64,000 nucleotides of DNA. It comes from Streptomyces orinoci (GTDB lineage Bacteria; Actinomycetota; Actinomycetes; Streptomycetales; Streptomycetaceae). Positions 8,118 to 17,012 of this stretch are shown piece by piece (within the stretch, counting starts at the first letter, position 1; every line of letters begins with the position of its first letter). The translations under genes were made by a program, and so were the position numbers. The stretch lies in NCBI RefSeq assembly GCF_003121295.1, contig NZ_PHNC01000014.1:88594-152593 (forward strand), given 5' to 3'. A model generated the notes under the pieces. That model made no database searches, was not told the DNA's origin, and saw only the letters and a program-made list of their open reading frames with translations.

Positions 8118-8165
8118 AGTTCAGGCGGCGGTTCAACCGCGGCACCGGGGGACGGAGATCAGCAC

Positions 8166-9350
8166 ATGGCCACCACCAGAATCCCCTTGCCCGGCACCCC
8201 CAGCCTGCTGCGCGCCATCAATGACCGTGCCGCCCTTGAGCTGCTGCTCGCCAACGGTCCGCTCTCCCGCACCCAGATAGGCACCCTGACCGGACTCTCC
8301 AAGCCGACCGCCTCCCAGCTGCTGGCCCGGCTGGAGGCGGCCGGGCTGGTGGTCGCGGTCGGCACCACGGCCGGCGGACCCGGGCCCAACGCCCAGCTCT
8401 ACCAGGTCAATCCGGCCGCCGGATATGTCGCGGGGCTCGATGTGACCAGTACCGAAGTCCGGGTGGCGGTGGCCGACATCACCGGCACCACCCTGGCCGA
8501 GCAACGGGTGCCGACCAAGGGCTGGAGCGCCGCCGCCACCGTCACCAAGGTCGCCGAGGCCGTCGCCGGGACGGTACGGCGGGCCGGGCTCGCCCAGGGC
8601 GCGCTGCGCGAGGTGGTCCTGGGCATCGGGGGCGCGCTGGACCCGGCCACCGGCCGGCTGCGGTATGCGGCGCACCTGCCGGGCTGGCACTCTCCCAGGC
8701 TGGTGGCCGAGTTGGAGGACGCGATCGGCGCACCGGTGTCCATCGAGAACGATGTCAATCTGGCCGCCGTCGCGGAACAGGCCCAGGGTGCCGCCCAGGG
8801 CTGCGAGGATTTTGTACTGCTGTGGGCCGGCGAGGGCATAGGCGCCGCGATCGTGATCGCGGGCCGGCTGCACCGCGGTTTCACCGGGGGAGCGGGCGAG
8901 GTCGGCTATATGCCGCTGCCCGGTGCGCCGGTCCCGCGGGGAGTCCGCCGGAAGAACTCCGGCGGTTTTCAGGAACTCGCCGGTTCCCCGGCCGTGCTGG
9001 CCCTGGCGCGGCAGTACGGCCTGGGCGCCCGGACCGCCGAACGGGCCGTCGCCAAGGCCCTTCGGACGCCGGGCGCGGGCGAGGAGTTCCTGGCCGTACT
9101 CGCCGGACGGCTGGCGCTCGGGCTGGCCTCCATTGTCTCCGTGGTGGACCCCGAACTGCTGGTGCTCGCCGGTGAGTTGCCCGGCGCCGGCGGAGAGCGG
9201 CTGCGCCAACTGATCCAGGGCGCGCTGCAGGAGCTGGTGATGCCCCGGCCCGAGGTGCGTTCCAGCACCGTGCCCGGCTTCCCCGTCCTCCAGGGGGCGC
9301 TGCAGCGTGCCCTGGTCACCGCCAGGGACGCCGTCTTCTCCACTCATTGA
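8166..9350 (+). CDS. csnR: ROK-family transcriptional regulator of chitosan utilisation
   Basis: The ATG at 8166 after GGAGAT gives 394 residues. Residues about 20-75 form a winged helix-turn-helix (RTQIGTLTGLSKPTASQLLARLE). The rest is a ROK domain with the phosphate-binding region DVTSTEVRVAVADI and the segment VSIENDVNLAAVAE. The cysteine zinc motif usual in ROK proteins is absent; the segment reads RRKNSGGFQELAG instead. It heads an operon whose gene order (regulator, binding protein, two permeases, glycosidase, kinase) matches the csnR-K operon described in Streptomyces. By analogy it represses that operon and the divergent chitosanase until chitosan oligomers are imported. Confidence 0.88.
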   Translation: MATTRIPLPGTPSLLRAINDRAALELLLANGPLSRTQIGTLTGLSKPTASQLLARLEAAGLVVAVGTTAGGPGPNAQLYQVNPAAGYVAGLDVTSTEVRVAVADITGTTLAEQRVPTKGWSAAATVTKVAEAVAGTVRRAGLAQGALREVVLGIGGALDPATGRLRYAAHLPGWHSPRLVAELEDAIGAPVSIENDVNLAAVAEQAQGAAQGCEDFVLLWAGEGIGAAIVIAGRLHRGFTGGAGEVGYMPLPGAPVPRGVRRKNSGGFQELAGSPAVLALARQYGLGARTAERAVAKALRTPGAGEEFLAVLAGRLALGLASIVSVVDPELLVLAGELPGAGGERLRQLIQGALQELVMPRPEVRSSTVPGFPVLQGALQRALVTARDAVFSTH

Positions 9351-9428
9351 TCCCCCCATGAACGCCGGCCCGCGGGGCACCAGCGAACGGGCCGTGCCTC
9401 CTGCCCCCCACCCCCCGGGAGCCCTGAG

Positions 9429-10757
9429 ATGTCCAGCAGAACGCTCCGTACGCTCGCCGTCCTCGCCGTTGTCCTCGCCACTGCCTGCACCGGCCAGAAC
9501 TCCGCCGGCGGCAATGACGATTCGGCCCCCGGCAAGGAGGTCACCATCACCTTCTGGCACGGCTGGAGCCAGGACAATGAGGTCAAGGCCATCAATGACC
9601 AGGTGGCCGCCTTCCACCGGCGCCATCCGAATATCCATGTCAAGGTGGTCGGCAATATCGCCGACGACAAGAGCGAACAGGCGCTGCGGGCCGGCGGACC
9701 GGACGCGCCGGATGTGATCTCCTCCTTCACCACCGACAATGTGGGCAAGTTCTGTTCCTCCCGGGTCTGGACCGACCTCGATCCGCTGCTGAAGAAGGAC
9801 GGGATCGACCCCGGCAGGACCTTTCCGGCCGTGATGCTCGCCTACAGCCGCTTCCAGGACAGCCAGTGCGCACTGCCGCTGCTCGGTGACGCCTATGGGC
9901 TCTACTACAACAAGACCGCCTTCAAAGCCGCCGGGATCAGCACGCCGCCCAGGACCCTCAGCGAGTTCGATGCGGATGCGGTGAAACTGACCGTGCCCGG
10001 TGGCGACGGCTACCGGCAGCTCGGCTTTATGCCCGATTACCACGGCTATGAGACCTCGCCCGCGCACTACCTGGGGCAGTACGGTGCCACGTACTTCACC
10101 AAGGACGGCAAGTCCGATATCGCCACCGACCCCAAGGTGGCGGCAATGTTCGGCTGGCAGAAGAACCTCATTGCCAGGCTGGGGGGTTTCCGGAAGCTGG
10201 AGAAGTTCCGGGCCGGATTCGGGGACGAGTACAGCGCCAAGAACCCCTTCGAGACCGGGCAGGTGGCCATGGCCCTGGACGGTGAGTGGCGTACCGCCTC
10301 GCTCGCCAGGGACAAGGTGGGTTTCGACTGGGCCACCGCGCCCTTCCCGGTGCCGGACGACCAGGCCGCCTCCTATGGCCGGGGCTACCAGACCGGGACC
10401 GTCATCGGCATCGCCGCCTCCAGCCGCAAACGGACCGCCGCCTGGGAGCTGGTGAAGTACCTGACCAGCGATACGGACGCGGTGGTGGGCCTCGCCAACG
10501 CCCTGCACAATGTGCCGAGCACCAAGGCCGCGCTCAACTCGCCCGAGCTGGCCGCCGGTCCGGAATTCCGGACGTTTATCGGCATCGCCGGGAACCCGCA
10601 CTCCTCGACCACCCCGCCCAGTCCCAACGGTGGCGCCTACCAGATCTCCCTGCAGGACTTCGGCTATGACTTCGAGGCCGGGAGAAAGACCGATCTCCAG
10701 GCGGGCCTGGCGGCCACCGCCAAGGAGATCGACGCGGCGATCGACCAGGCGAAGTGA
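9429..10757 (+). CDS. csnE: ABC transporter sugar-binding lipoprotein (chitosan oligosaccharides)
   Basis: The protein has 442 residues with a lipoprotein signal ending LATAC, so Cys20 is the lipidated residue. The body is a family 1 extracellular solute-binding protein (ITFWHGWSQDN, DAPDVISSFTTDN, MALDGEWRTASLA, YLTSDTDAVVGLAN). It would capture glucosamine oligomers released by the chitosanase and pass them to the two permeases that follow. No ATPase is encoded here; such Streptomyces systems usually share the multitasking MsiK ATPase. The ligand is inferred from the operon. Confidence 0.88.
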   Translation: MSSRTLRTLAVLAVVLATACTGQNSAGGNDDSAPGKEVTITFWHGWSQDNEVKAINDQVAAFHRRHPNIHVKVVGNIADDKSEQALRAGGPDAPDVISSFTTDNVGKFCSSRVWTDLDPLLKKDGIDPGRTFPAVMLAYSRFQDSQCALPLLGDAYGLYYNKTAFKAAGISTPPRTLSEFDADAVKLTVPGGDGYRQLGFMPDYHGYETSPAHYLGQYGATYFTKDGKSDIATDPKVAAMFGWQKNLIARLGGFRKLEKFRAGFGDEYSAKNPFETGQVAMALDGEWRTASLARDKVGFDWATAPFPVPDDQAASYGRGYQTGTVIGIAASSRKRTAAWELVKYLTSDTDAVVGLANALHNVPSTKAALNSPELAAGPEFRTFIGIAGNPHSSTTPPSPNGGAYQISLQDFGYDFEAGRKTDLQAGLAATAKEIDAAIDQAK

Positions 10758-10765
10758 GGCCCGCG

Positions 10766-11722
10766 ATGGCGCTGTTGCGCTCCCCGGCGCCGGCGGCGCT
10801 GCGCAGGAAGCACCGCCGGGAGGCACTTCGCACCCTGGCCTTTCTCGCTCCCTGGCTGATCGGCTTCGGAACCTTCTTCGCCTACCCATTGCTCTCCACC
10901 GTCTACTTCTCCTTCATGAAGTACGACGGGTTTACGGCCCCGGTTTTCACCGGGCTGAAGAACTGGGACTATGTCCTTACCAAGTACCCGTTCTTCTGGC
11001 AGGGGCTGGGCAATACCCTGTGGCTGGTCCTGGTGATGGTCTCGCTGCGGGTGGTATTCGGCCTGGGCATCGGGCTGCTGGTCACCAAGGTCAGGACCGG
11101 TGCGGGGTTTTTCCGCAGTGTGTTCTATCTGCCGTACCTGGCGCCGCCGGTGGCCGCCACCATGGCCTTCGCCTTTCTGCTCAACCCGGGCACCGGGCCG
11201 GTCAATCATCTGCTGGGCGGCCTCGGTCTGCCGCGGCCCGGCTGGTTCACCGACCCCGACTGGTCCAAGCCCGCGCTGACCATGCTCGCGCTCTGGGGCA
11301 TCGGCGACCTGATGGTGATCTTCATGGCCGCGCTGCTGGACGTCCCCAGGGCGCAGTACGAGGCGGCCGAACTGGACGGCGCCGGCCCCTGGCAGCGGTT
11401 CCGGTACGTCACCTTGCCGAATATCTCGCCCATTGTGATGTTCGCGGTGGTCACCGGAGTGATCCAGACCATGCAGTTCTATACCCAGGCGATGGTGGCC
11501 GGGAAGGTCGCCAGCGGAGTGATCGGCGGCTCCGGCCAGCCCTTTGAGCCCGGCTATCCGCATGGCTCCACCTGGACCCTGCCGCAGATGGTCTACAGCC
11601 TGGGCTTCCAGCGCTTCGACACCGGGTCGGCCTGTGTGGTCGCGGTGATCCTGTTCATCATTTCCATGGCCTTCACCTCGCTGCTGCTGCGGCGCAAGTC
11701 GGCCTTCCTGTCGGGGGAATGA
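10766..11722 (+). CDS. csnF: ABC sugar permease subunit, MalF type
   Basis: The ATG at 10766 follows GTGAGG at six bases; a GTG at 10754 overlapping the previous stop is the alternative. The product has 318 residues with six predicted membrane segments. The cytoplasmic EAA loop, which contacts the ATPase, reads EAAELDGAGPWQRFRYVTLP. It pairs with the following permease to form the membrane channel of the chitosan-oligosaccharide importer. Confidence 0.87.
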   Translation: MALLRSPAPAALRRKHRREALRTLAFLAPWLIGFGTFFAYPLLSTVYFSFMKYDGFTAPVFTGLKNWDYVLTKYPFFWQGLGNTLWLVLVMVSLRVVFGLGIGLLVTKVRTGAGFFRSVFYLPYLAPPVAATMAFAFLLNPGTGPVNHLLGGLGLPRPGWFTDPDWSKPALTMLALWGIGDLMVIFMAALLDVPRAQYEAAELDGAGPWQRFRYVTLPNISPIVMFAVVTGVIQTMQFYTQAMVAGKVASGVIGGSGQPFEPGYPHGSTWTLPQMVYSLGFQRFDTGSACVVAVILFIISMAFTSLLLRRKSAFLSGE

Positions 11723-11725
11723 GCG

Positions 11726-12616
11726 ATGACCACGACTTCCGCCCTTTCGGTGCCCCTCCCGGCGCGCTCCGCGCAAGCCCGGGTGGCCCGCCGGAAGGCA
11801 GTGCTGAGCTGGGTGGGGATTCACTCGCTGGCCATCGCCGCCGCGCTGTTCTTCCTGCTGCCCTTTGTCTTTGTCTTCCTCACCTCGGTGATGTCCGACC
11901 GGCAGGCGCTCACTTCCCAGCTCTGGCCGGCCGAGTGGCACTGGGGCAACTACGCCAGGGTCTGGCACACCCCCGGCTTCCTCACCTGGTGGCGCAACAC
12001 CCTGCTCTACGCCGCGGCCGGCACCGCGCTGACCCTGCTCTCCAGCCTCCCCGTCGCCTACGCCCTGGCCAAGTTCCGCTTCCGGGGCAGAAATACGGCG
12101 CTGATGGCCGTGATATCGATGATGATGCTGCCACCGCAGGTCACCGTGATCCCGATGTATCTGGTGTGGGCCAAGCAGTTCCATCTGACCGGCACCCTCT
12201 GGCCGTTGATCATCCCCATGGCCTTTGGTGACGCCTTCTCCATCTTTCTGCTGCGGCAGTTCCTGATGACCATCCCCGGTGAATATCTGGAAGCGGCCCG
12301 GATGGACGGCTGCGGCGAACTGAGAACGCTGCTCAAGGTCGTACTGCCGATGGCCAGACCGGCCATCGCGGCCGTCGCGCTGTTCCAGTTCTTCTACTGT
12401 TGGAACGACTACTTCGGCCCACAGATCTACGCCAGCGAGAACCCCGGCGCCTGGACGCTCAGTTACGGCCTGGAGTCCTTCAAAGGCGCCCACCACACCG
12501 ACTGGAACCTCACCATGGCCGCCACCCTGCTGGTGATGGCCCCGGTGATCACCATCTTCTTCTTCGCCCAGAAGGCCTTCATCGAAGGCGTGACACTGAC
12601 AGGGGTCAAGGGCTGA
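11726..12616 (+). CDS. csnG: ABC sugar permease subunit, MalG type
   Basis: The 296-residue protein starts three bases after the previous stop. It has six membrane segments and the EAA loop EAARMDGCGELRTLLKVVLP. The stop overlaps the ATG of the GH4 gene by one base (TGATG), so translation is coupled. It is the second channel subunit of the importer. Confidence 0.87.
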   Translation: MTTTSALSVPLPARSAQARVARRKAVLSWVGIHSLAIAAALFFLLPFVFVFLTSVMSDRQALTSQLWPAEWHWGNYARVWHTPGFLTWWRNTLLYAAAGTALTLLSSLPVAYALAKFRFRGRNTALMAVISMMMLPPQVTVIPMYLVWAKQFHLTGTLWPLIIPMAFGDAFSIFLLRQFLMTIPGEYLEAARMDGCGELRTLLKVVLPMARPAIAAVALFQFFYCWNDYFGPQIYASENPGAWTLSYGLESFKGAHHTDWNLTMAATLLVMAPVITIFFFAQKAFIEGVTLTGVKG

Positions 12617-13917
12617 TGACTGCACTGAAACTGGCCATCGTCGGCGGTGGCTCCACCTATACACCGGAACTCATCGACGGCTTCGCACGCCTGCGGGACA
12701 CCCTCCCGGTCGGCGAACTGGTACTGATCGACCCGGCCGCCGAACGGCTGGAGCTCATCGCCGCCCTCGCCCGCCGGATCTTCGCCAAACAGGGCCACCC
12801 GGCCACCGTCACCACCACCGCCTCGGTCACGGACGGCGCCCGGGACGCGGACGCGGTCCTGCTCCAACTGCGGGTCGGCGGCCAGGCGGCGCGCAACGAG
12901 GACGAGACCTGGCCACTGGCATGCGGCTGCATCGGACAGGAGACCACCGGCGCCGGCGGGCTCGCCAAGGCGCTGCGCACCGTCCCGGTCGTCCTGGGCA
13001 TCGCCGAGGAGGTACGCCGGGTCAGCCCGGACGCCTGGATCGTGGACTTCACCAACCCCGTCGGCATCGTCACCCGCGCCCTGCTGTCCGCCGGGCACCG
13101 GGCCGTCGGCCTGTGCAATGTGGCCATCGGCTTCCAGCGGAAGTTCGCCGCACACCTGGGCGTCCAACCCGAGCTGATCCGGCTGGACCATGTCGGCCTC
13201 AACCATCTCACCTGGGAACGCGGGGTCACCCTGCTCGACGCCCCCGGCGGTACGGCCGGCCGCGAGGTACTGCCCGAGCTGCTGGCCCGCTTCGGGGAGC
13301 GGATCGCGGCCGATCTGCGTCTGCCACCGGGGCTGCTCCGGCGGCTGGGTGTCGTCCCCTCCTACTATCTGCGCTACTTCTACCAGCACGACATCGTGCT
13401 GGAGGAACTCAGGGCCAAAGGCTCCCGTGCCTCCGAAGTGGCCGCCATCGAGGCGGAGTTGCTGAGGATGTACGCCGATCCGGAGCTCGACACCAAGCCC
13501 GGACTCCTCGGCAAGCGCGGCGGTGCCTTCTACTCGGAGGCCGCCGTACAGCTGATCGCCGCCCTGCTCGGCACGGGGAACGGCGCCGGGAGTGGCACCG
13601 GCGTGCAGGTGGTCAACGCCCGTAACGACGGTGTGCTGCCCTTCCTGCCCGATGACGCGGTCATCGAAGTACCCGCCGAGGTGGGCTCCGCCGGGGTCCG
13701 TCCATTGCCGCAGCGCCCCGTGGAGCCGCTGTACGCCGGACTGATCGCCCATGTCACCGCCTATGAGCAACTCGCCCTGGACGCGGCCATCATGGGCGGA
13801 CGCAACCGGGTGCACGACGCACTGCTCGCCCATCCGCTGGTCGGCCAGCTGGACCTCGCCGAGCGGCTGACGGACCGGTTGATCGCCCATAACCGTGCCC
13901 ATCTGAGCTGGGCGTGA
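12616..13917 (+). CDS. csnH: Glycoside hydrolase family 4, 6-phospho-beta-glucosidase-like
   Basis: The start at 12616 overlaps the permease stop, giving 433 residues. GH4 enzymes need NAD and a divalent metal. The dinucleotide-binding loop VGGGSTYTPELIDGF opens the protein. The CN motif (GLCNVAIGF) and the HVGLNHLTW segment provide the Cys and His metal ligands. It would cleave imported, probably phosphorylated, glucosamine oligosaccharides in the cytoplasm. Its place between importer and kinase genes matches the hydrolase of the csnR-K operon. Confidence 0.86.
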   Translation: MTALKLAIVGGGSTYTPELIDGFARLRDTLPVGELVLIDPAAERLELIAALARRIFAKQGHPATVTTTASVTDGARDADAVLLQLRVGGQAARNEDETWPLACGCIGQETTGAGGLAKALRTVPVVLGIAEEVRRVSPDAWIVDFTNPVGIVTRALLSAGHRAVGLCNVAIGFQRKFAAHLGVQPELIRLDHVGLNHLTWERGVTLLDAPGGTAGREVLPELLARFGERIAADLRLPPGLLRRLGVVPSYYLRYFYQHDIVLEELRAKGSRASEVAAIEAELLRMYADPELDTKPGLLGKRGGAFYSEAAVQLIAALLGTGNGAGSGTGVQVVNARNDGVLPFLPDDAVIEVPAEVGSAGVRPLPQRPVEPLYAGLIAHVTAYEQLALDAAIMGGRNRVHDALLAHPLVGQLDLAERLTDRLIAHNRAHLSWA

Positions 13918-13921
13918 GCCG

Positions 13922-15079
13922 GTGAAACCGGACCGCGAGCAGGTCCCCGGCGTCCTCGCCATCGACGCCGGGAACAGCAAGACCGATGTGGCCCTGATCG
14001 CGCTCGACGGCACCGTCCTGGGCACTGCCCGGGGCGGCGGATTCCGGCCGCGGCCCGATGGGGCCGACGAGGCCGTCGAGGGCCTGACCCCGCTGGTTGC
14101 CGCGGCCGCGGCACGGGCCGGCCGCACCCTCGGGCAGGTGCTCACCACCCGGGTCAGCGCCTGCCTGGCCAATGCCGATCTCCCGGTGGAGGAACGGCGG
14201 TTGCAGGCCGCCATCACGGCCCGGCCGTGGGGGCTGACCGCCGGTGTCACCAACGACACCTTCGGCCTGCTACGGGCCGGCACCGACGGACCGTACGGCG
14301 TCGCGGTGGTCTGCGGCGCCGGAATCAACTGCGCCGGTCTGCTGCCGGACGGCCGTACCGCCCGGTTCCCCGCCCTTGGCAAGCTGACCGGTGACTGGGG
14401 CGGTGGCCGGGGGCTCGCGGCCGAAGCCATGTGGCACGCCGCCCGGGCCGAGGACGGACGCGACGGGCCCACCGCCCTCTCCGCCGCCATCGGTGCGCAC
14501 TTCGGGCTGCCCGGGGCCAACGCCGTGGCGGAGGCGATGCACTTGGGCCGGTTGTCCGAGGAGCGGCTGCATGAGCTCGTCCCCGTGCTCTTCGCCACCG
14601 CGGAGTCCGGCGACCCTGCGGCCCTTCACCTCATCGACCGCCAGGCCGACGAGATCACCCGCCTCGCGGTGGTGGCCCTGCGGCGGCTGGGACTGTTGGA
14701 GGAACCGGTACCGCTGATCCTCGGCGGCGGTGTACTGGCGGCCCGCCGGCCGGTGCTGACCGACAACCTGATGGCCCGGCTCGCCCTGGCCGCGCCCCTG
14801 GCCACACCCCGGATCGTCACCGCGCCCCCGGTCCTCGGTGCCGCACTTCTCGGCCTTGACCACCTGGGCGCGGCCCCGGCCGCCCACCGGCGGCTCCGCG
14901 CGGCGTACCCGACCGGCGACGAAGCGGATCCGCCGGTTTCGGCCGGCCCGGCACCGAGCACTCCGGCCATCGCACCGTCCGCTCAGCCGCCCCTCAACGG
15001 GCCTGCGACTGCGCCCCCTTGGGCCGCGTCCGGCGCAGCACGCCCGCATGGGGCGTGCACACCGCCGGCGGGACCCTGA
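13922..15079 (+). CDS. csnK: Sugar kinase of the BadF/BadG (N-acetylglucosamine kinase-like) family
   Basis: The gene starts with GTG four bases after the previous stop and encodes 385 residues. The ASKHA phosphate-1 motif is LAIDAGNSKTDVALI, and the phosphate-2 and adenosine regions are VAVVCGAGINCAG and LILGGGVL. It closes the operon and would phosphorylate glucosamine or its oligomers after import. The C-terminal 40 residues are proline- and alanine-rich and probably disordered. Confidence 0.86.
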   Translation: MKPDREQVPGVLAIDAGNSKTDVALIALDGTVLGTARGGGFRPRPDGADEAVEGLTPLVAAAAARAGRTLGQVLTTRVSACLANADLPVEERRLQAAITARPWGLTAGVTNDTFGLLRAGTDGPYGVAVVCGAGINCAGLLPDGRTARFPALGKLTGDWGGGRGLAAEAMWHAARAEDGRDGPTALSAAIGAHFGLPGANAVAEAMHLGRLSEERLHELVPVLFATAESGDPAALHLIDRQADEITRLAVVALRRLGLLEEPVPLILGGGVLAARRPVLTDNLMARLALAAPLATPRIVTAPPVLGAALLGLDHLGAAPAAHRRLRAAYPTGDEADPPVSAGPAPSTPAIAPSAQPPLNGPATAPPWAASGAARPHGACTPPAGP

Positions 15080-15406
15080 TGTGGCGTACGGATGGCGTCC
15101 GGTACTCCGCGCCCGGGCGTTCCCGGTCGGGGAACCAGCCGATGTACGCGGGTGAACCCCCGGCTGCCGGGGTGAGGCTCCCGGCGCGGGGCCTGCCCGG
15201 ACCTCGGCACGGGGAAGCTCCCGGTGTGTCGTGGTACGGGTCCGCCCGTTCCGGGGTCCGCCGCCCATCCTGGCATTCCGGCGGCTCGCTCCCGGGCGGG
15301 CCCTTATAGGGGTCTTCCTCGGCGGACGGCGAATAACATGACGGAACGGCCCCGGCGGGCAGTGGCTGCCCGCGCGGAACGGCCGCAGGGGCGTTAGGAG
15401 TTGGCA
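15080..15406. other. Intergenic region before ilvE
   Basis: These 327 bases contain no gene I can support. There is a small inverted repeat GTTCCC-N5-GGGAAC at 15119-15135. A minus-strand open frame runs through the region into the end of csnK, but it lacks a start with a ribosome site and has no recognisable domain. The last 70 bases become A+T richer (GAATAACATGACGG) and probably carry the ilvE promoter, although no clear -35/-10 pair stands out. Confidence 0.4.
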
Positions 15407-16492
15407 ATGAGCACGGGCTTCTCTCTGACCCGGACCACCCGTCCGGTGCCCGAAGCCGAGCGGGCGGCGATCCTCGCCGAGCCGGGTTTCGGCCGGTATT
15501 TCACCGACCATATGGCCTCGGCGGTATGGACGGCCGCCGACGGCTGGCAGGACCGCAGGATCAGGCCGCTGGAGCCCTTCACCCTGCACCCCAGTGCCGC
15601 CGTCCTGCACTATGCACAGGAGATCTTCGAGGGCCTGAAGGCCTACCGCCACGCCGATGGCAGCGTCTGGCTGTTCCGCCCGGAGGCCAACGCCCGGCGC
15701 TTCGCCCGTTCCGCCCGGCGGCTGGCCCTCCCCGAGCTGCCGGAAGAGGACTTCCTGGCCGGCGTGATGGAGCTGGTCCGCGCCGATGAGCCCTGGGTCC
15801 CCGCCGCGGGCGGCGAGGAGAGCCTGTATCTGCGGCCCTTTATGTTCGCCTCGGAGGCGTTCCTGGGGGTGCGTCCGGCCGCCGAGGTGACCTATGCGGT
15901 CATCGCCGGCCCGGCCGGCCCCTACTTCCCCTCCGGGGTCACCGGGGTCACCCTCTGGGTGACCACCCGCTACACCCGGGCGGCCAGGGGCGGCACCGGG
16001 GCGGCCAAGTGCGGGGGCAACTACGCGGGCAGCCTGGCCGCCCAGATCGAGGCCGCGGAACAGGGCTGTGACCAGGTGATGTACCTGGACAGCGAGGGCG
16101 AGGGCAAGCTGGAGGAGTCCGGCACGATGAATCTCTGCCTGGTCACCTCCGACGGCAGGCTTCTCACCCCCGAGCTCGGCACCATCCTGGAAGGCGTCAC
16201 CCGGGACACCATCCTGGCCCTGGCCCCCGGCCTGGGCCTGACCCCCGAGGAGCGGACGGTCACCCTGGAGGAACTGCGCTCCGGCGCCGCGGACGGCACC
16301 ATCACCGAGGTCTTCGCCGCGGGTACGGCCGCCGTGGTCACCCCGATCACCGGCTTCAAGGGCGAGGGCTATGAGTTCACCATCGGCGACGGCAGCCCGG
16401 GGGAGCAGACCATGGCCATCCGCCGGACCGTACTGGACCTCCAGTACGGGCGCGCGGAGGACAAACACGGGTGGCTGCGACGAGTGCTCTGA
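15407..16492 (+). CDS. ilvE: Branched-chain amino acid aminotransferase
   Basis: The ATG at 15407 follows TAGGAG at six bases and gives 361 residues. It is a fold-type IV PLP enzyme. The catalytic lysine is Lys201 in AAKCGGNYAGS, and the ESGTMNLCLV segment binds the cofactor phosphate. It catalyses the last step of leucine, isoleucine and valine synthesis and the first step of their breakdown, which in Streptomyces also supplies fatty-acid starter units. It stands alone in this window. Confidence 0.93.
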   Translation: MSTGFSLTRTTRPVPEAERAAILAEPGFGRYFTDHMASAVWTAADGWQDRRIRPLEPFTLHPSAAVLHYAQEIFEGLKAYRHADGSVWLFRPEANARRFARSARRLALPELPEEDFLAGVMELVRADEPWVPAAGGEESLYLRPFMFASEAFLGVRPAAEVTYAVIAGPAGPYFPSGVTGVTLWVTTRYTRAARGGTGAAKCGGNYAGSLAAQIEAAEQGCDQVMYLDSEGEGKLEESGTMNLCLVTSDGRLLTPELGTILEGVTRDTILALAPGLGLTPEERTVTLEELRSGAADGTITEVFAAGTAAVVTPITGFKGEGYEFTIGDGSPGEQTMAIRRTVLDLQYGRAEDKHGWLRRVL

Positions 16493-16543
16493 GGTAACCT
16501 GCCGCTTGCCTGGGCTGCGTTCCCCCGGAGTACCGTTCCCGGC

Positions 16544-16996
16544 ATGGCAGTTGATCAAGAACTTGTGGACGCGGCGACAGAGCTGGCGCGTGCTCGCTTC
16601 CCCGGCCAGGACTGGTGCGGGGCCGCCGCGCTGCGGCTGGACGATGGGACGATCCTCACCAGCACGGCGCCGGAGGTGCCCAACAACGCGGTCCGCCTGT
16701 GTCATGAGACCGGCGCCATCTGCGAAGCCTTCAAGCTGGGGCGGCGGGTGGTGGCATCGGTGTGCGTGACCGCCGCCGACGGCGGTCGCGGGTACTGGAT
16801 CCTGGCCCCCTGCGGCGTCTGCCAGGAGCGGCTCTTCGCCCACGGCCCCGATGTGGAGGTCGCGGTGCCCGAGCCCGCCGACCCGCGCCGCTGGCGCACC
16901 CTGCGGCTGCGGGACGTCCAGCCCCACTGGTTCGCACGGGTCTTCCCGGAAGACGTCTGGCCCTACACGGCCGACGACCCCCAACCGCCGTGCTGA
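16544..16996 (+). CDS. Cytidine deaminase-fold protein (blasticidin S deaminase-like)
   Basis: The 150-residue protein has the zinc deaminase signature: Cys53-x-Glu55 in LCHETGAICEA, then Cys90 and Cys93 in APCGVCQERL. Length and motif spacing match the small cytidine deaminase and blasticidin S deaminase group. The C-terminal third (WRTLRLRDVQPHWFARVF) is longer than in plain Cdd enzymes and is common in actinobacterial homologues. It could salvage cytidine or detoxify a nucleoside antibiotic; the sequence alone does not decide. Confidence 0.8.
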   Translation: MAVDQELVDAATELARARFPGQDWCGAAALRLDDGTILTSTAPEVPNNAVRLCHETGAICEAFKLGRRVVASVCVTAADGGRGYWILAPCGVCQERLFAHGPDVEVAVPEPADPRRWRTLRLRDVQPHWFARVFPEDVWPYTADDPQPPC

Positions 16997-17012
16997 GCAG
17001 GCTGGTTGCTGC

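Noticed and set aside
14994..15407. Minus-strand frame spanning the gap between csnK and ilvE
   Set aside because: Part of the frame looks vaguely coding (AYIGWFPDRERPG), but it overlaps the csnK end by 86 bases, lacks a ribosome site and has no recognisable domain.
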